Notes under the pieces: generated by a model | The model's database searches: none | The model's input: the letters and a program-made list of their open reading frames with translations, nothing else | Told to the model about the DNA's origin: nothing | Source: Strongylocentrotus purpuratus | Lineage: Eukaryota > Echinodermata > Echinoidea > Camarodonta > Strongylocentrotidae | DNA length: 64,000 nt | Assembly (NCBI RefSeq): GCF_000002235.5 | Contig: NW_022145615.1 | Coordinates: 31,841,094 to 31,905,093 of the forward strand | Direction: 5' to 3' | Program-made: the position numbers and the translations under genes | Shown: positions 37,601-52,202 of the stretch, piece after piece | How the letters are laid out: the number at the start of each line of letters is the position of its first letter | Numbering within the stretch: the stretch's first letter is position 1

Positions 37601-38262
37601 CACATCAACAGGTATGTCCTCATCAGCTCAAGATTGCCAAACAGCCCGCTATTTCTGATTTGGGAAACTAGCCCGAAGTTACAAATTGCGTCTTCATCAG
37701 CTCGAGACTCGAGCTCGAGAAATTAGCTCAATATATTTTGCTCAGCGTTCGCGCATAGTGCGAGTCTTCTTTCTAGTGAAGACGCACCGGGCAAATAGCG
37801 GGATATTTTGTAAACTGGCCCAACATAACTATCTTGGGATGATTGTCTCAACCAAATATCCCGCTAATTGTAAGTGCGGACTGATGAAGACGCAAATTAG
37901 CTGGATAATTTGCGATCGGAATAGTTAAAATAGCGGGTTATTTGGTAATCTCGAGCTGATGAAAACAGGTCTGATGAGACCGACATCCGACCGATAATGA
38001 ACCGAACCCACGTATGACATTACATATTATGGGTTTGGCTGTGTGGGGTATCATTGTAGTACCTTCTTGCATGAGAACTTGGAGTTGCCTGTTGACTTGT
38101 TGACGATGTCTTTGAGAATGGAAGCGAATGGTGTGACTCCGATCCCAGCTCCGACCAGGATAGCTACATCAAACTTATACCAGTCTTGATGTCCCTCACC
38201 GTAGGGTCCATCAAGATAGATCTGAAAAGAAAGAATTCAGAAACTTATATCTCCGTTTCTGT

Positions 38263-38295
<33 letters not shown>

Positions 38296-39141
38296 TTATT
38301 TCTCTAATCCAACTGTCCCCTTTCTTGTTTCCTCTTTCTCTGTAACCCTCGCCGTATATTATATTATATATAGAGATATATACATTCAAACCTGCTTTAG
38401 TGACCTCCTGTCTACAAAGACCAAATTTGTCTTGTCTCCCTTATTTCACTGTACTTAGTTCATTGTCTTGTCTTATCCCCTCGGCTCTTCTGTCTTCGAT
38501 CATAATTATGACATGACTTATCTTGATCCATTTCTTCCTCTCCATTTCTCCCTTTGTATATCCCCTTCGTTTGGTGTTTGTGCGTGTAGTCGTGGTTGGA
38601 GTTGACATGTGTCGTGTTAGCCGTTGACGTGCGCGGTGTTTAGTGTTAGTGTGTGTAGTGGCGTTAGCGTTGATTTGTGAGTTGAGTGGTGCGATGCGTA
38701 TGGTGCTTGGCGTTTATAGGTGTGGTGCTTGGTACCCGTGTGTGTTGTGGTGGTTTGCGTGTTGTGGTGGTTTGCGTCGACTTGCGAGGCTTTTAGTTTG
38801 CTGTGTGATGTGAGACATGATGTTTCCAATGATGTCGGTCTTTCTAGTGTTGTGTGTGTCATTGTGTTGTCCTTAACTGATTCTGTTCTTAGTGTTGACA
38901 CCATTACCTACCTTAGGGAGTGGTTCTCCAAGAACCAGTTTACTGTCATAGGTGGACCTGAGGTTCATTGTCCATGGTCCTACAGCTCTGATGTGAAGGG
39001 ACAGGTTCTCTTCATGAGGAGCTGATGTCAGGGTGAAGGGGTGATACTCATTACCTCCTAGAACCATGCAAGCAATCCGTACCCACTGACCAGACTTGTA
39101 TTCGAAGGTGGATGGTCGCTTGAACACCAGATTGGTAACAT
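34687..39141 (-). CDS. Duox: Gene B exons 29-33: FAD and NADPH domains and stop
   Basis: Exons are 38912-39141, 38063-38221, 37179-37334, 35127-35255 and 34687-34812. The FAD motif is [11 protein letters not shown] and the NADPH loop GAGIGVTPF, with a third Gly changed to Ala relative to A. Exon 33 gives [10 protein letters not shown], the CGP motif that closes the NADPH site, and the protein ends ELHNETF before a TAA at 34687-34689. Human DUOX ends HHYENF, so the C-terminal Phe that packs near FAD is kept. This exon shows what the missing last exon of gene A should look like. Confidence 0.96.
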
Positions 39142-42100
39142 CTGAAAGTTAGAGTTAAATAAAACCAAATTATATCTCAAATCATCATGATAGATAGTTT
39201 GTTTTACTATTACGTATATCAGAACACATTACTATGAAGAAGGACCGTGAATACTTATTTAGGAACTTGTCAACATTATGAAGGCTTTTGTGGTTTGTAA
39301 AATAAATAAGTGGCCTGTGTTAGTATGTTATGATTATCAAAAGCCAGCTGTATAAAGACATGAACTTATTTGAAGGTGAGTTAGTTCCATAGTCAACTCT
39401 GTTTCACTGGTCTTCAATATCAGGAGGCAAAATCTTCAAGTTTTCAAATAAGGGGAACTTTATTGTTGCGTTGGTCTGTTGAAAGTATGTCATTTTGGGT
39501 ATGGAATATGGAATGTGGCATGTGCCGATTGAGGCCTCTCATTTTTGTTTAATCGACCTGGGTACGAATCCGAGTTCTTTTATTCACATAAGTACATAAC
39601 AGATCGGTCTCAGGCTTTCTAAGACATAGACAAAAACAGATCTCATCATCTGTAAAATATTAAACATATTCATCATAAAGGTTTAGGTAGTGGGTATTTA
39701 AAGCATATGCATGGAATATGTCCTTAGTCTGTGGCGTTTCTAGCTTAGGATGGAGTCGGCGAATGACCAACTGTTTAAAGGTGTGAGTCAAAGAAGTGGG
39801 TAGGTGGGATACAGGGTTTCCCAGATACCTTTCACCCCCTCAAAGTCCGGAGAATTTCCCAAAGTTCCATCTCTTGTTCATCAAAGATATGTATATATCG
39901 GTGTTTAAACATACTGATAATATGACAGCTCGTGTTGAGAAACAAACCTGATGGTAGTATATTTGCTTGGAGAACGGGGATCTCCACCTTTCTTCGGCCG
40001 ATGCTGACTATCTTGTCCAGGGTGAATAGGATGACCGGTCCAAGACAGAAGTAGTAGAAAGACACGGGTTGAATGAGTCTGGCCGAACCATGGAGGGTCA
40101 TCAAGATAAAGTAAACCACATAGAGTTGATGGGTCATCCAGAAGAGTCGGAAGACACGACGTCGAGAGTACTGGCTCGCGAAGACGAAAATGATGGTGCA
40201 TACGATCACCAGTGCCATTGCAGTCACCCCTGTCATGGAGAATGAACAAGAAAATATAAAAGTAAAATCCTCTTGATGTGAATAGTTACCTATTAGGCCT
40301 CGTTCGGATATTATGAAGCGGTAAAACCGCTGCGGTATTTTTAATGAAGACCTAAGTGCAATACGCTTTGCATTTCTGTATCTTATAACACAGAGCTCCG
40401 TGAATACGAGCACGACCTTTGATGCGCGCATTTGCCATTCATTTGCACGTGTTTTTTTTGCGATTGTATACCGCGGCATATCTGAACGAGCCTTTTAGTA
40501 AGAAAAGTTTGAAGGTGCCACTTATCAAAATCCTCATGCCGCCGTTAAATAATTATCTTTGTATTATTTAAATTGCATAGAGTCGCGATGATTTATACCC
40601 ACATCGTTCAGAATAACCATGATATATACGGACTTCGTTTTATATAATAGAGTCGGATGATCATTTACTTATTCTCTCATTGTGATTTTTTTTTTTTTTT
40701 TTTTTTTTTTGGGGGGGGGGGTGGATTTTTTTTTACTCAGCTAAGGTAATGGTAACACATTACTTGTTCCTTTCTCTTTCTCACTAAATAATAAAATCAC
40801 TGCATTAGTACTTACATTTTGAGGAAAAAAGGTAAATTTCCTATAGGTGGTAGAAATTCGACGTGGTTCAACAAGTTATTTTGTATAAGTTTTACTTCTA
40901 AGGAATTACAATGTTTGAACCAGATGAAAAAACAATTTCCAAACATACCTGTAACTGTAGTTCCGATCCAGTGATGGAACTTTGGGAAGACATGCGATCT
41001 GTACGGACCAAAACAGAAAGATGAATTACTTTTTTTTAATCATATTAAGATGGCGATATGGAATGCTTCATTTCATATATGTTATACTTCATACTCAAGG
41101 TGCGAGATAGTTTGTACAATATTTTGCGTGTTAAACTGAATATTGCCTACAACTATGAAAAAAGAGTATTAATATTCATGGAGGCACAAACAGTAGATGT
41201 AATATTTGTTGGCATAAATAGTGTTTTGAGAAACTGATGACACCGACAATAACCAGTTCACTCTATTCAGAAGCACCCTTACCCCATAACAGAGTTTCCT
41301 GCCCCATACCAACACCCCCCCCATACCGGAGCTCCCTACATTCACTCCGGAGCCCCTACTCCATACTGGGGGCACACTGCGTTCATCCCGGAGCCCCTCC
41401 CCCATACTATGGGCACCCTGCATTCATCCCGGAGCCCCGACCCCATACTAGGGGCACTCTGCATTCATTCCGGGGCACACTCCCCCCCCCCCCCGTCGGA
41501 GCTCCCTGCATTAATCCCATAGACCCTCACCCTGTTCCCACTCAAGAGCTCACCTGAACCACACATCAGGCAAGATGCAGTACATGTCTTCAGCAGCTTG
41601 GGTCGACAGGTGGTAGAAGTTAACACCGTGACCAATCGCATGAAGCACTGCAAGACAATATCATACATTAACTTTTTATTAGAAAAATGTTTTGAATTTT
41701 TTTTTCTTTTTAATTCACATCTTCATTTCGTTTGCACAATCAGACATTTCATCACGAGTGGGAATATAATGATAAGACTTTTCTTAAAAGATCACGAAAA
41801 TAATTATCATGAATAGGGTATTTCCTAAGATCATAATACTCTTTATCATTGCATGTATTCAACTATCCTTATATCACCGTTACTATCACAATAATCAATG
41901 TACATGTATTCCCTTCGTGTTGTTTTAGCATCGACCATTTCATCTTGGATTTCTATTGATATAACATTGCATCTGAAACAATCAAACCTGTTTTTTACAT
42001 TGCTCTGCGGTCCTTACTGAATGATGTCTTCCGGACGATTTTCTTCAAAGATATTACCATGGCAACAAAGAGGGTGTAGAGGGGTGGCTTTGTTCAGCGT

Positions 42101-45100
42101 TTTAGATTAGCTAGGAGAGTTTGACCAACCCCGTTCGAGATGGACACACAATGACAAATACTGCTATGTTGGGCAAGGACAAAAACACAAATATATATGC
42201 CATGGTGTGAGCAACTGCAAACAAGTTGGCCAAACTCTAGATATAGATGGCTCTGCGTTTGTTTAAAATAAACCAAATATGGGGGGTGTTTCACAAAGAT
42301 CCCGAGTCGAACTGAACTCTAAGTTGGACTTAAATATTATGGAGAGCCTTTTGTAGCCTTATTTTGAATATATTCAAAAGCAAGATTTCAAGTATCAGAC
42401 TTTTTATAAATTCCACATCAAGAACATGAAATCTCCTTAATAATAGAAAATATGAATGATTTGAATCAACATCTTATGCGTTATAACATAACTTTTACTA
42501 AATATTTTCATAGTTGCTAACGGCTTTCCATAATTTTTAAGTTCAATTTAGAGATAGGTTCAACTTAGGATCTTTGTGAAACACCCCCAAAAGGCTAGGG
42601 AAAGTAGTTACCTGACCATCCGAGTGACGTGTATGCTACCAGCTTGTGGAAGCTAAGGTAAGCATCAAAGGGGATGTAGTGGGAGAGGAAAGTCTCTCTT
42701 AGTTTAGTGATGGTATTACGGCACACTGTGACGAGTAGAGTAGAGTAGGTGAACATCAGAGCTGCTGCAGCACCACGGGTGATGGGTAGACCCCAGCTGG
42801 TTATTCGACGGGTACCTACATGCTCCGAGAATGTTCGATATTCTGCAAAGTGGAAGAGGTGAGAGATTAAGGATGATGACAAAATGTTGAAATGGTATGA
42901 AATCATAGAAAATGTCATTGGTTTGGTATAACCCGGAGTTTAATTGTTTAAGAATCTACAAAGCTCATCATTTTTAATAGGCAAGCTACCATTCACTCCT
43001 GCATGTGGACTATCTCCACCCAAGTGATTCTTTGACAGTTCCTTGCTGTCTGCTGCTTCAAAACTACAAGGTTTCAATCTACCAATTATAAGTAAGCTGA
43101 GGGAAATATACAGGAGGATGGAAGACGCTAATGATAATAATTTAATGTTCGTGTGTAGCACATTTACACATAGGCATAATGGCATGGCTTTTCATAACAG
43201 AATACAGAAGGAGTGGAAATGGTGCACTGGGTTCAAAACTGAGAGATTTTACAAATCACTTAATAAATTTGTTTTTAATTACTCCTGAACTTTTCGTATG
43301 TTTCTATATTTCTAAGATAGTCCGGCAAGTTATTCCATACAACAGTTGCTGCATTTGAAAATGTCATTTCTCCATAAGATTTTGTCATAGTTTGTAGGAC
43401 ATCAAAGAAAGACATTACACTGTAACGCAGCCTTCTTTCTGGATTTTACTGTATTAACAATTCAATGAGGTATGATGGAGGAAACTAATGGAAACATTGA
43501 TAAGTTAATACAAGCAATATACACTGGATATGGGACTGGATAAGTAGCCGATGTAAATCTTAAGACTAGGGATATTGATTCATGTGTCATTATAGGAGTG
43601 GTGGAGTTAAAGGTTGCATGTGAAAGGCTTGTATGAAAAATACCCGCGATTCACGATTTCATCATCGTTGCCTTTTTTTCTGGAGTTTCTTCGTGTTTGT
43701 TCGTTTTTGTGTTTTTGTGTTTGTTTGTTTTCGCATTTATCGATATCATATTTCTGCTGAACCAATAAACGTTCGCGGGATTTTAAGAGTGGCGTGGATT
43801 CGAGAAATGTCATGCCATGTTTGTAAATCGCGAAAGTTCCTTGAACGAAATCATGTACGATCCTTATTAACAACTTTTTAAAATGTAAGATTTGTCAAAG
43901 TTGTTTAAAGTGTAATGGCACTCACGGAAGAACTTTTGAAGAAAGAAACCACACATGATCGACATGTAAAGAGTCACCCAGAAGATTTCCAACTTGTTGT
44001 TTTCGATGTAGCTCGTGATGCTGTTATAGAAGCGGACAAGTTTGTTGTTCTGATATGTCTTCTCTACTGTACCCATCTTCACATTAGTCTTCTTCTTCTT
44101 CTTGGACGAGCGACGGTTTCTGCGGTAAAGAAGACAAAAAGTAGAAGATCCATTAAAAAGCTCTAAATACATTTAAATCATAACTTAAGGTTGGTCTACA
44201 CATCTTCATTTAAATGGTCATAGATGTTTTAGAATATCAAGGACATTAATCAGGTAAGGGGGGGGGGTATCATATACGATAATCTTTCAGGTCCCCTTCC
44301 AGTTATATTAGTTCGTCCTATCTCTCAGTGTTTTAAAGGATGGGGTAAATAAAATAAATATGGACTGCTCTGTAATAAAATTCGCCTCGGGGGTGAAATA
44401 ATGACCGGTTTTAACCCCACCTTGGGAGTGATAATTTCCACCATCATCCTCATGAGCAGTCAATATTTGTGTAATGTGGGCTTGTGTGGACGGCTCCGGG
44501 ATGTAATACGATTATATTTCCTTCCCTATCTTTGATATGATATACTTATCAAGTAAACACACGGAAGTCAGTCAGCTTCCCCGATATAATTATCTACATC
44601 CTGTAGTCTGTTTCGCCCGCTTTACATACAAAAGACATGTATATAATGATAATAATACTAACTATAAACGGAATAAGGCACACCGCTAATCCGACTCCTT
44701 ACCGACTCCAGAACGACCGATTCTTAACCATTCCAGGTAATGTAAGTTTTCTTCGGTCTATTGTAGGTCTATTGTCGGTCTGTTGTCGGTCTGTTGTCGG
44801 TCTGTTGTTGGTCTGTTGTCAGTCTGTTGTCGGTATGTTGTCGGTCTGTTGTCGGTCTGTTGTCAGTCTGTTGTCGGTCTTTTGTCGGTCTGTTGTCAGT
44901 CTGTTGTCAGTCTGTTGTCGGTATGTTGTCGGTCTGTTGTCGGTCTGTTGTCCGTCTGTTGTCGGTCAATTGTCGGTCTGTTGTCGGTTTGTTATCAGCC
45001 TGTTGCCCGTCTGTTGTCAGTCTGTTGTCGGTATTTTGTCGGTCTGTTGTCGGTCTGTTGTCCGTCTGTTGTCAGTCTGTTGTCACTCTGTTGACGGTCT

Positions 45101-48100
45101 GTCGTCGGTCTGGTGTCGGTCTGTTGTCAGTCTGTTGTCGGTCTGGTGTCGGTCTGTTGTCCGTCTGTTATTGGTCATGTGTCGGTCTGTTGTCGGTCTG
45201 TTGTCCGTCTGTTATCGGTCATGTGTCGGTCTGTTGTAGGTCTGTTGTCCGTCTGTTGTCAGTCTGTTGTCCGTCTGGGTGTTAGTTTGTTGTCGGTCTA
45301 TTGTCGGTCTGTTGTCCGTCTGTTGTCGGTCATGTGTCGGTCTGTTGTCGGTCTGTTGTCCGTCTGTTATCGGTCATGTGTCGGTCTGTTGTCGGTCTGT
45401 TGTCGGTCTGTTATCGGTCATGTGTCTGTCTGTTGTCGGTCTGCTGTCGGTCTGTTGTCGGTCTGTTGTCAGTCCGTTGTCCGTCTGGGTGTTGTCGGTC
45501 TGTTGTCGGTCTGTTGTCCTGGCGTCAGTCTGTTGTCGGTTTGTTATCGGTCTGATGTCTGTCTGGCGTCGGTCTCTACGGGAGGGGTCGATTTAATGCT
45601 TCATGAAAATGCCCCATGAACGAGCGCAACGTACGATGACGCAACTATCGCTACTCTCCTAGCTATGGTTTAAACTCAGCAAACGTTTGTATTGGATCAC
45701 TTACGCATAGCCTGCCAGAGCACTCCTTATGCCACCCTTTTCCGTCTTGCCGTCTTTGCTCTTCTTGCTTCCGTCTCGGGATTTCTTGCTTCCATCTCGA
45801 GATTTCTTGCTTCCTGATGCTTTGCTCTTACCACCTACAGGGGTGCTTTTTCCTGTGGATGATAATGATGAGGATGTCGATGTCGATGATGATAACGATG
45901 ATGATGATGATGACAATGACAATGACAATGACGATGACAATGACAATGATTTTTATTTCTTTAACGGCCCCTTCTGGGGCATGGAAGAAATACAGTTGAA
46001 TAGTACATATATAATGTTCAACAATGATATTCATATAGAATTTTTTTTTTAAACACACACAGAAAATCTTAAAAACGAGAAAATCTTTGGCAGCGAACAA
46101 CAAACAAATGAAGGCAAGCTTAAGGATATAGGTCTACTTAAAACAAAAAAAATACATGATACCCTACATCTCAACTAGCAGTACTAACACTACTATATAC
46201 ATGTATTTACACTATGCTACTAAAAACGGCAACAACCAGTTAAACCATAACTCTAAGGTATTAAAAAGGACAAAACAAATTATCCAAAATTAGACATAAT
46301 GATCTTACAAAATTTGGAAAGGTTCTTTAACTGCTTAACAGAATTTGCATTGAATAACTGATGAAATTTGATAATGTTAAGTCTACTGTAAGAATATTTC
46401 TTAACATACTGATTACGAAATTCATTGAAAGCTGGGCACACCAAAACATAATGAAATTCATCACCCTGCACCTTAATATTACATAGGGAACATAACTCAA
46501 GAGGTTGATTAGATAAGTAACGACAATTGGTAACTGGCAACTTATTATTACCACAACGAAACTTACAAAGAGGTATCCTATCACCTACGTCCAATTTCAA
46601 TAAATAGCTCTCCAAACCACTTTTCTGTTTAAAAAGCCTATAATTTAAGCATAAACGATTTCTATAAACTTCATTATTCCAATTTTGCAAATCAATATCG
46701 TTTAATCTAAGTTCCAAAGCTGACTTGACCCAACCAAGGTTCGAGGGGGTATCCTCAACCCACAAGTTTGACTTTCCACTCTTGTCTAGGATACTTTTAA
46801 CTTTCACAATCCACCTTGATTCGAAATCACAACTTTCATGTAGCTTACGTAACAGACTATAAATAATATATGAAAGCTTAGATATTTTACCATGACTAAC
46901 CCTCGCCCAAAAATTGATCCTACGTTTCTGCACTTTACTAGCTAAATCAAATCTACTAACTTCGCCATAATGAAAGTGATGATAATAATAATTGATAACG
47001 ATGGGAATGATAAGAATGTTGGGGGTGGTGGTGGTGGTGGTGGTGGTTATGTTTGTGTTGATGAGGAGGAGGATGAGGAGGAAAAGAAGAGAGAAGGATA
47101 AAGAGAATGGAAAACAGTTTGTATCCTCAATAATATTTCCATATGTCACCCCTAATATTCTTTCCTTCTATTTTATCCCATCACTGCAACGACTGAACTG
47201 TCATAACGTTAAGACCCACAGAACTTAAAATCTCCTTATTAGTGTCCTAGCTAAACATGCTCGCCCCTTTTCAGCTATAACTCCCTCATCCTTTCAAATA
47301 TATAGATCATCCTTTGTAACATGGAAACCGTCCTAACTTAAAATATGGTAGACCATCACAGTGTCCCAGATACACGTGCTCGCCTCTTCATAGCTATATA
47401 CATCTCTTCCAATCCCATTGCAGTAACATAACCAACAAACCTATGCCGATGCTAGATTTGCTAAAGCTCTCCTTGTTATCTCCCATGAGGATGTTAAAGT
47501 CTTCCAGTGTCAGCTCCTCCTTCTCTTCGAATCCAGCATCCTTGAACATTGATGCAATGGCATCATCCATCTTGTCCTGTTCCAGCGACGCGCTGTTCGT
47601 CTCCAACATCGACCTGCATGGTAAGGGGGAAAATATGATCAACATAATGATGATGATGATGATGATGATGATGGTGATGATGATTGTGATGATGATGGTG
47701 ATGATGATGATGATGATGATGAAGGTGATGATGATGGTGATGATGATGGTGATGATGTTGGTTATCATGATTTTACATTCATTTATTATAAGTTTCTTTG
47801 AATTGAATATCAACCATGCTATTCGCATGTCAGCATGCTATATTATTTTATTCTATGTTTGGAAATGAAATGAAAACTAAGATAAAAAATGTCTCAGATT
47901 TTTTCACAATAATACAACGAACCTAAGGCAAACTTTCAATAACCTCGATTTCGAGCATTATCTAAGGTACGAATGACAATATCAGATCTAAAAATTACAA
48001 TTTCACGGCATTTCACTTAATAGATTCTTTTTTACAAGGATTCCATCATGGTCACCTGAGCATGATTTTGAACTCATCACGTGACAGTGCACCAGAATTG

Positions 48101-50112
48101 TCGACGTCATACATGTCAAACATGAGCTTAATCTTGTCCTCTGGTTTACCTAAAAGAAAAAAGAATATAGCAAGTTTAATGGAAAAGAACTTTTAATATC
48201 TTTCTTTCATATTGCAATCTCAAACACTAGGAGTTAAAGCTAAATTCTACGTTACTAAAACGTTCAAACTGATGACGTTGATATATTCATCATTATAATG
48301 AATTATGATTGCATCGAAAGCAATAATAAGGCGTTGTGTAATCGTTCTTCATATATAGGTTAATAGACTCACCAATATGTGATCCTGTCGGATAGTTCCA
48401 GTAGAAAGTATATGCAAAGTATATCTGTATATATATATATTTAGGGGGCTCAAGGGTTCTTACACTCAATTTCTACATGCGTATTGCGGCTTAATTTTTT
48501 TTCTTCGTGGGCTTGAAGAATTAAGGGGGGTCAGGAGCTGCTACTGTGCCTGGAACAAACAAAACAAATTACACTATTATAATACAACCAAAACGATACA
48601 ACGCTGAGGTTGACACAAGGCAAAACGAGCACTTATTCTTACCCTTCGCAAAGATGACAGTGACGTCGAGAAACTCTCTGAAGGAGATCGACCCGCTGCC
48701 GTCCTTATCGACAAGCTCGAACATGAGTTGAACGAACTGCGATTCTGGACTGAGAGTGAGAAGTTCACCGAACTCATACTTGCTGAGTTCACATTCCATG
48801 ATGGCTTGACCATCATCCATCTGTGTGATGCTTTCCATCAACTCTTCAGGACTTTCAGCTTCCTATCGAACAAAAGATGGCGGCATGACTGGAATTAGAA
48901 CTATCAATTTAGAACACTGCCGCAAAGGCTATCGAGCAATCGAATCAAGTGCAAACTCAATCTCCTGTTAAAGGGATCCGGTAACTTTGTCTCAGGTTTT
49001 GAAACAATATCCTGGATTTAGCTCATGCTGCAATGACAATTAAAAACTTTATGTCAGTCAGGAACTCCATAACTTTTACAAACCGATCGCCTGTCTGATT
49101 ATCAAGATATTTATGATTGGAAATCGAAACCAAATTTTGCGTTTTCCTAACGGTTTTCATAACACTACAGTGAATACGGGGAAAATAAGTATGGTAAAAC
49201 CGGTCACTCAAAGGTTTTTACTTTTTTGAGGCACTTCTTGATCATTTTGAAGCGTAATTTTGTTCAGGATTTCATTATTACACCGTATCATAGACACTGA
49301 TAATCACGTAGGGCCGTGCACCTTAAATATAACGTTGTTAAACGATGCCTTTAAAATAATATTTGGATTATATACTTAATGTATAACACTTACACTGTCT
49401 AGAGCTAGCCGAATAAACCGTTCTAGAACTGACTGTCGCTGTTGCTTGGTAACCGCCATCCGTAGCAGATCATATTCCCGTAACTCTCGACGTTCCATCA
49501 CCACTCCGTTCTGCTCTCGTCCGATGAAACTTTGGAGGTCACTCACGAACTCGAGACGATCGTCGACATCCAGAAACTTGAGGACGAGGTCGTATCTATC
49601 AACGAAGAGAAATAAGAGAGAAAACATGCCTGAAATCAGAGAAAGGATTGTGGTTTATCGCACCCCTCGACTCATACATGAAATCCCGGTTTCGTCCTAT
49701 AGCTAGGTGCTTACATCCTTGGACGAGGTTTTTTCCCAAATTATTCCCACTCGACCCAGGGGGGTAATTTTTACCTGGCAATGTTGGAGTGATAAAAAAT
49801 GCAGGGTCCTAGCTAAGGAAGTGCTTTTTTATTTTTGTTATTAAGAATAACATACACCTGGTGCTGATGTTGTCGTCGTCGTCGTTGTTGTTGTTGTTGT
49901 TTTTACCATCATTATCGCTATTATCTATTTATTATCATGATCACTATCACCATCATCGTTAGTATTCTTATCTTAATTATAATTATCATTTTGGGGGTTA
50001 TTTTTATTATTATTATAATTATTATGATTACTATGATTATTATGATTATTATTATTATAACCTTTATCATTATTATGATCATCATTATTACTATCATCAT
50101 CCTCATCACCAC

Positions 50113-50148
<36 letters not shown>

Positions 50149-50153
50149 AATTT

Positions 50154-50189
<36 letters not shown>

Positions 50190-52162
50190 CAAGTAAAATC
50201 AACTAGAATTATTATAGTACTCACTCTTTCTCAAGCTTGACTAGAATGTATCTCTGCTTGGAGTCTGAGCTCATGAAGATTGTAATCCTTTGTGGACAAC
50301 CCACATCAATGCTACGATGAAGCTTGGATCCGCGCTGGCCCATCACCCGAATACACCGCTTGGGACCAAGACAGACCTCAATCTCCTTCACAGGCTCGTT
50401 AAAACCACACCATTCATTCGCTAGGCCCGGGCGAGAAATAAAAATCACATAAATAAGTTAAGTAATCAAATACTTTAAGTGAAAAAAATAACTCCTAAGA
50501 TAACTAACTCCCTATTTCCTATTTATTCACATCCGTACAGTTTCCTATTCCCTTTTCCACCCTTTTGGGGGTTATAATTGAGTCTGCACTTGAGTTGAAT
50601 TTACATAGTAATGTAGATTTTTGTAATTACATTTATGGTGCTATGAAATATGGATTTAAAAAAAACACTGTATTATTTGTATTCAGCTTACATACAGTAA
50701 GTTTCATTAGGCTAAATGTTATTGAACTGAATTTAAATAAAATTACAACATTTTAGAATGAATAGAGATCGAAATTCGGATTGAAAAAATTGTCTTTCGT
50801 TTATTAGAATTCAGCTAAGACACAATTAAACTGCATCAAAATTAAATTAAAATGAAATTATGAAAATATACTAAAGTTATTATCCTACCAAGATATGATT
50901 GTGTGTTCTCTGGATGTTTGCTTCTTGCTGATTTGTGAATGGCTCGCTTGTTTTCCTCTATTTTGCGCATGCGCATTGTGGCGATGGTGTACAGGGTCAA
51001 GATGCACCCTGGAATAAAGAAATATACAAACAAACGAATGAAGAAGGATTACGTCACTGAAGGGGTAGAAGAAGCATGGGCCGATTACATTTTGTTTATT
51101 TATTTTCTTTTCTCTTTGAGTAGTTGTGCCCCCCCCCCCCCCCCGAGAAAAAAAAAGAGAGAAAAAAAAAGAAGAAGTGATGAACTATGGTTTTAAAATT
51201 GCCGTAGGTTGATTATTTTTTCTGATGTCTTTGCAAGAATCGGGTGTATTACAGTCAGGCACGTAGCCAGAGTTTGATGTGGGGGGGGGGGGGGGGCACA
51301 TACATGTAATCGATCGAGGTCAAAAAAAGTTCAACCGATCTTGGAAATTTTTAGGGGCATGTGCCCCCCCCCCTCCCCCCCCCCTCCCCCCCCCCCCCGT
51401 GGCTACGTGTCTGATTATAGTGACATTTCACTCCATGTCTAAATGATCTCCTCCCAGTTTAATAGTTCATGGTTTTCCTCCTTGTCTAGAACCTCCTTAC
51501 TTTTCCCGATGCATTTTCCACAAAACCCAAAGAAACGTAATATTTATCTTACCTATGATGAAGAGGAAGAGCAAACCAAAGATCAAGGCATAGGAGACCT
51601 TGCTACCGGTAAAGTAGTCAAATATGATGAGAGGTACGCAGGGCTCTAAATCTTTTTCTTTGAAAGATGCATTCTCCACATTAAAAAAGCAAGGATCACC
51701 TGTATTGAGAAGATAAGTCAGTATAAATCTATTACAGTATATCATCGATAGTCAGGCTGAACACAAATGTGAAGACAATATAAACGACAGAGCACGAATA
51801 CAGAAGAAATCTCCTCGAAAATAATGATATCCCTTGGCAATCCTTTGGTCTGTTCATGAATTATCTTTCAGTTTGCTAAAAAATTACATGATTATATCCA
51901 AACGAAAAACAACGTTAAAATTAGTAAATAACTCATTTCGATGAGAAAAATATAATAATAATAATAGAACGAAGAAGAGTTTTGTAAGTAATGAGTAACA
52001 GCTTATACATGATTCTTTTTGAGACTGATAACCAATGAAGAGATTTGAATATATCTGAAATACTGTCTGATCTACTACGGAGAGTGACGAATCGAGAATG
52101 GTAAAGACCTTTTAGAAATTGTTATTTTTTAATTGTATTTAGTTTACCCTCCCCCTCCCCCA

Positions 52163-52202
<40 letters not shown>

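Noticed and set aside
40688-40735. T-run followed by G-run (also C-runs at 14605, 51131 and 61750) as structured signals
   Set aside because: Homopolymer tracts in AT-rich introns are common and error-prone. No motif beyond the runs was seen.
43043-43288. 81-residue plus-strand ORF ([16 protein letters not shown]...) in gene B intron 25
   Set aside because: It is non-repetitive and not obviously low complexity, but I recognise no family and see no splice sites or start context. It may be a remnant of a retroelement, so no gene is called.
44637-45619. Overlapping plus-strand ORFs of 100-200 residues rich in [11 protein letters not shown]
   Set aside because: They are the three frames of the 11-bp minisatellite, whose unit has no stop codon. 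There is no splice or domain support.
46280-47149. 289-residue minus-strand ORF as a possible host gene in gene B intron 23
   Set aside because: The zinc-knuckle ending, the absence of splice context and the microsatellite tail fit a LINE fragment better than a nested gene.
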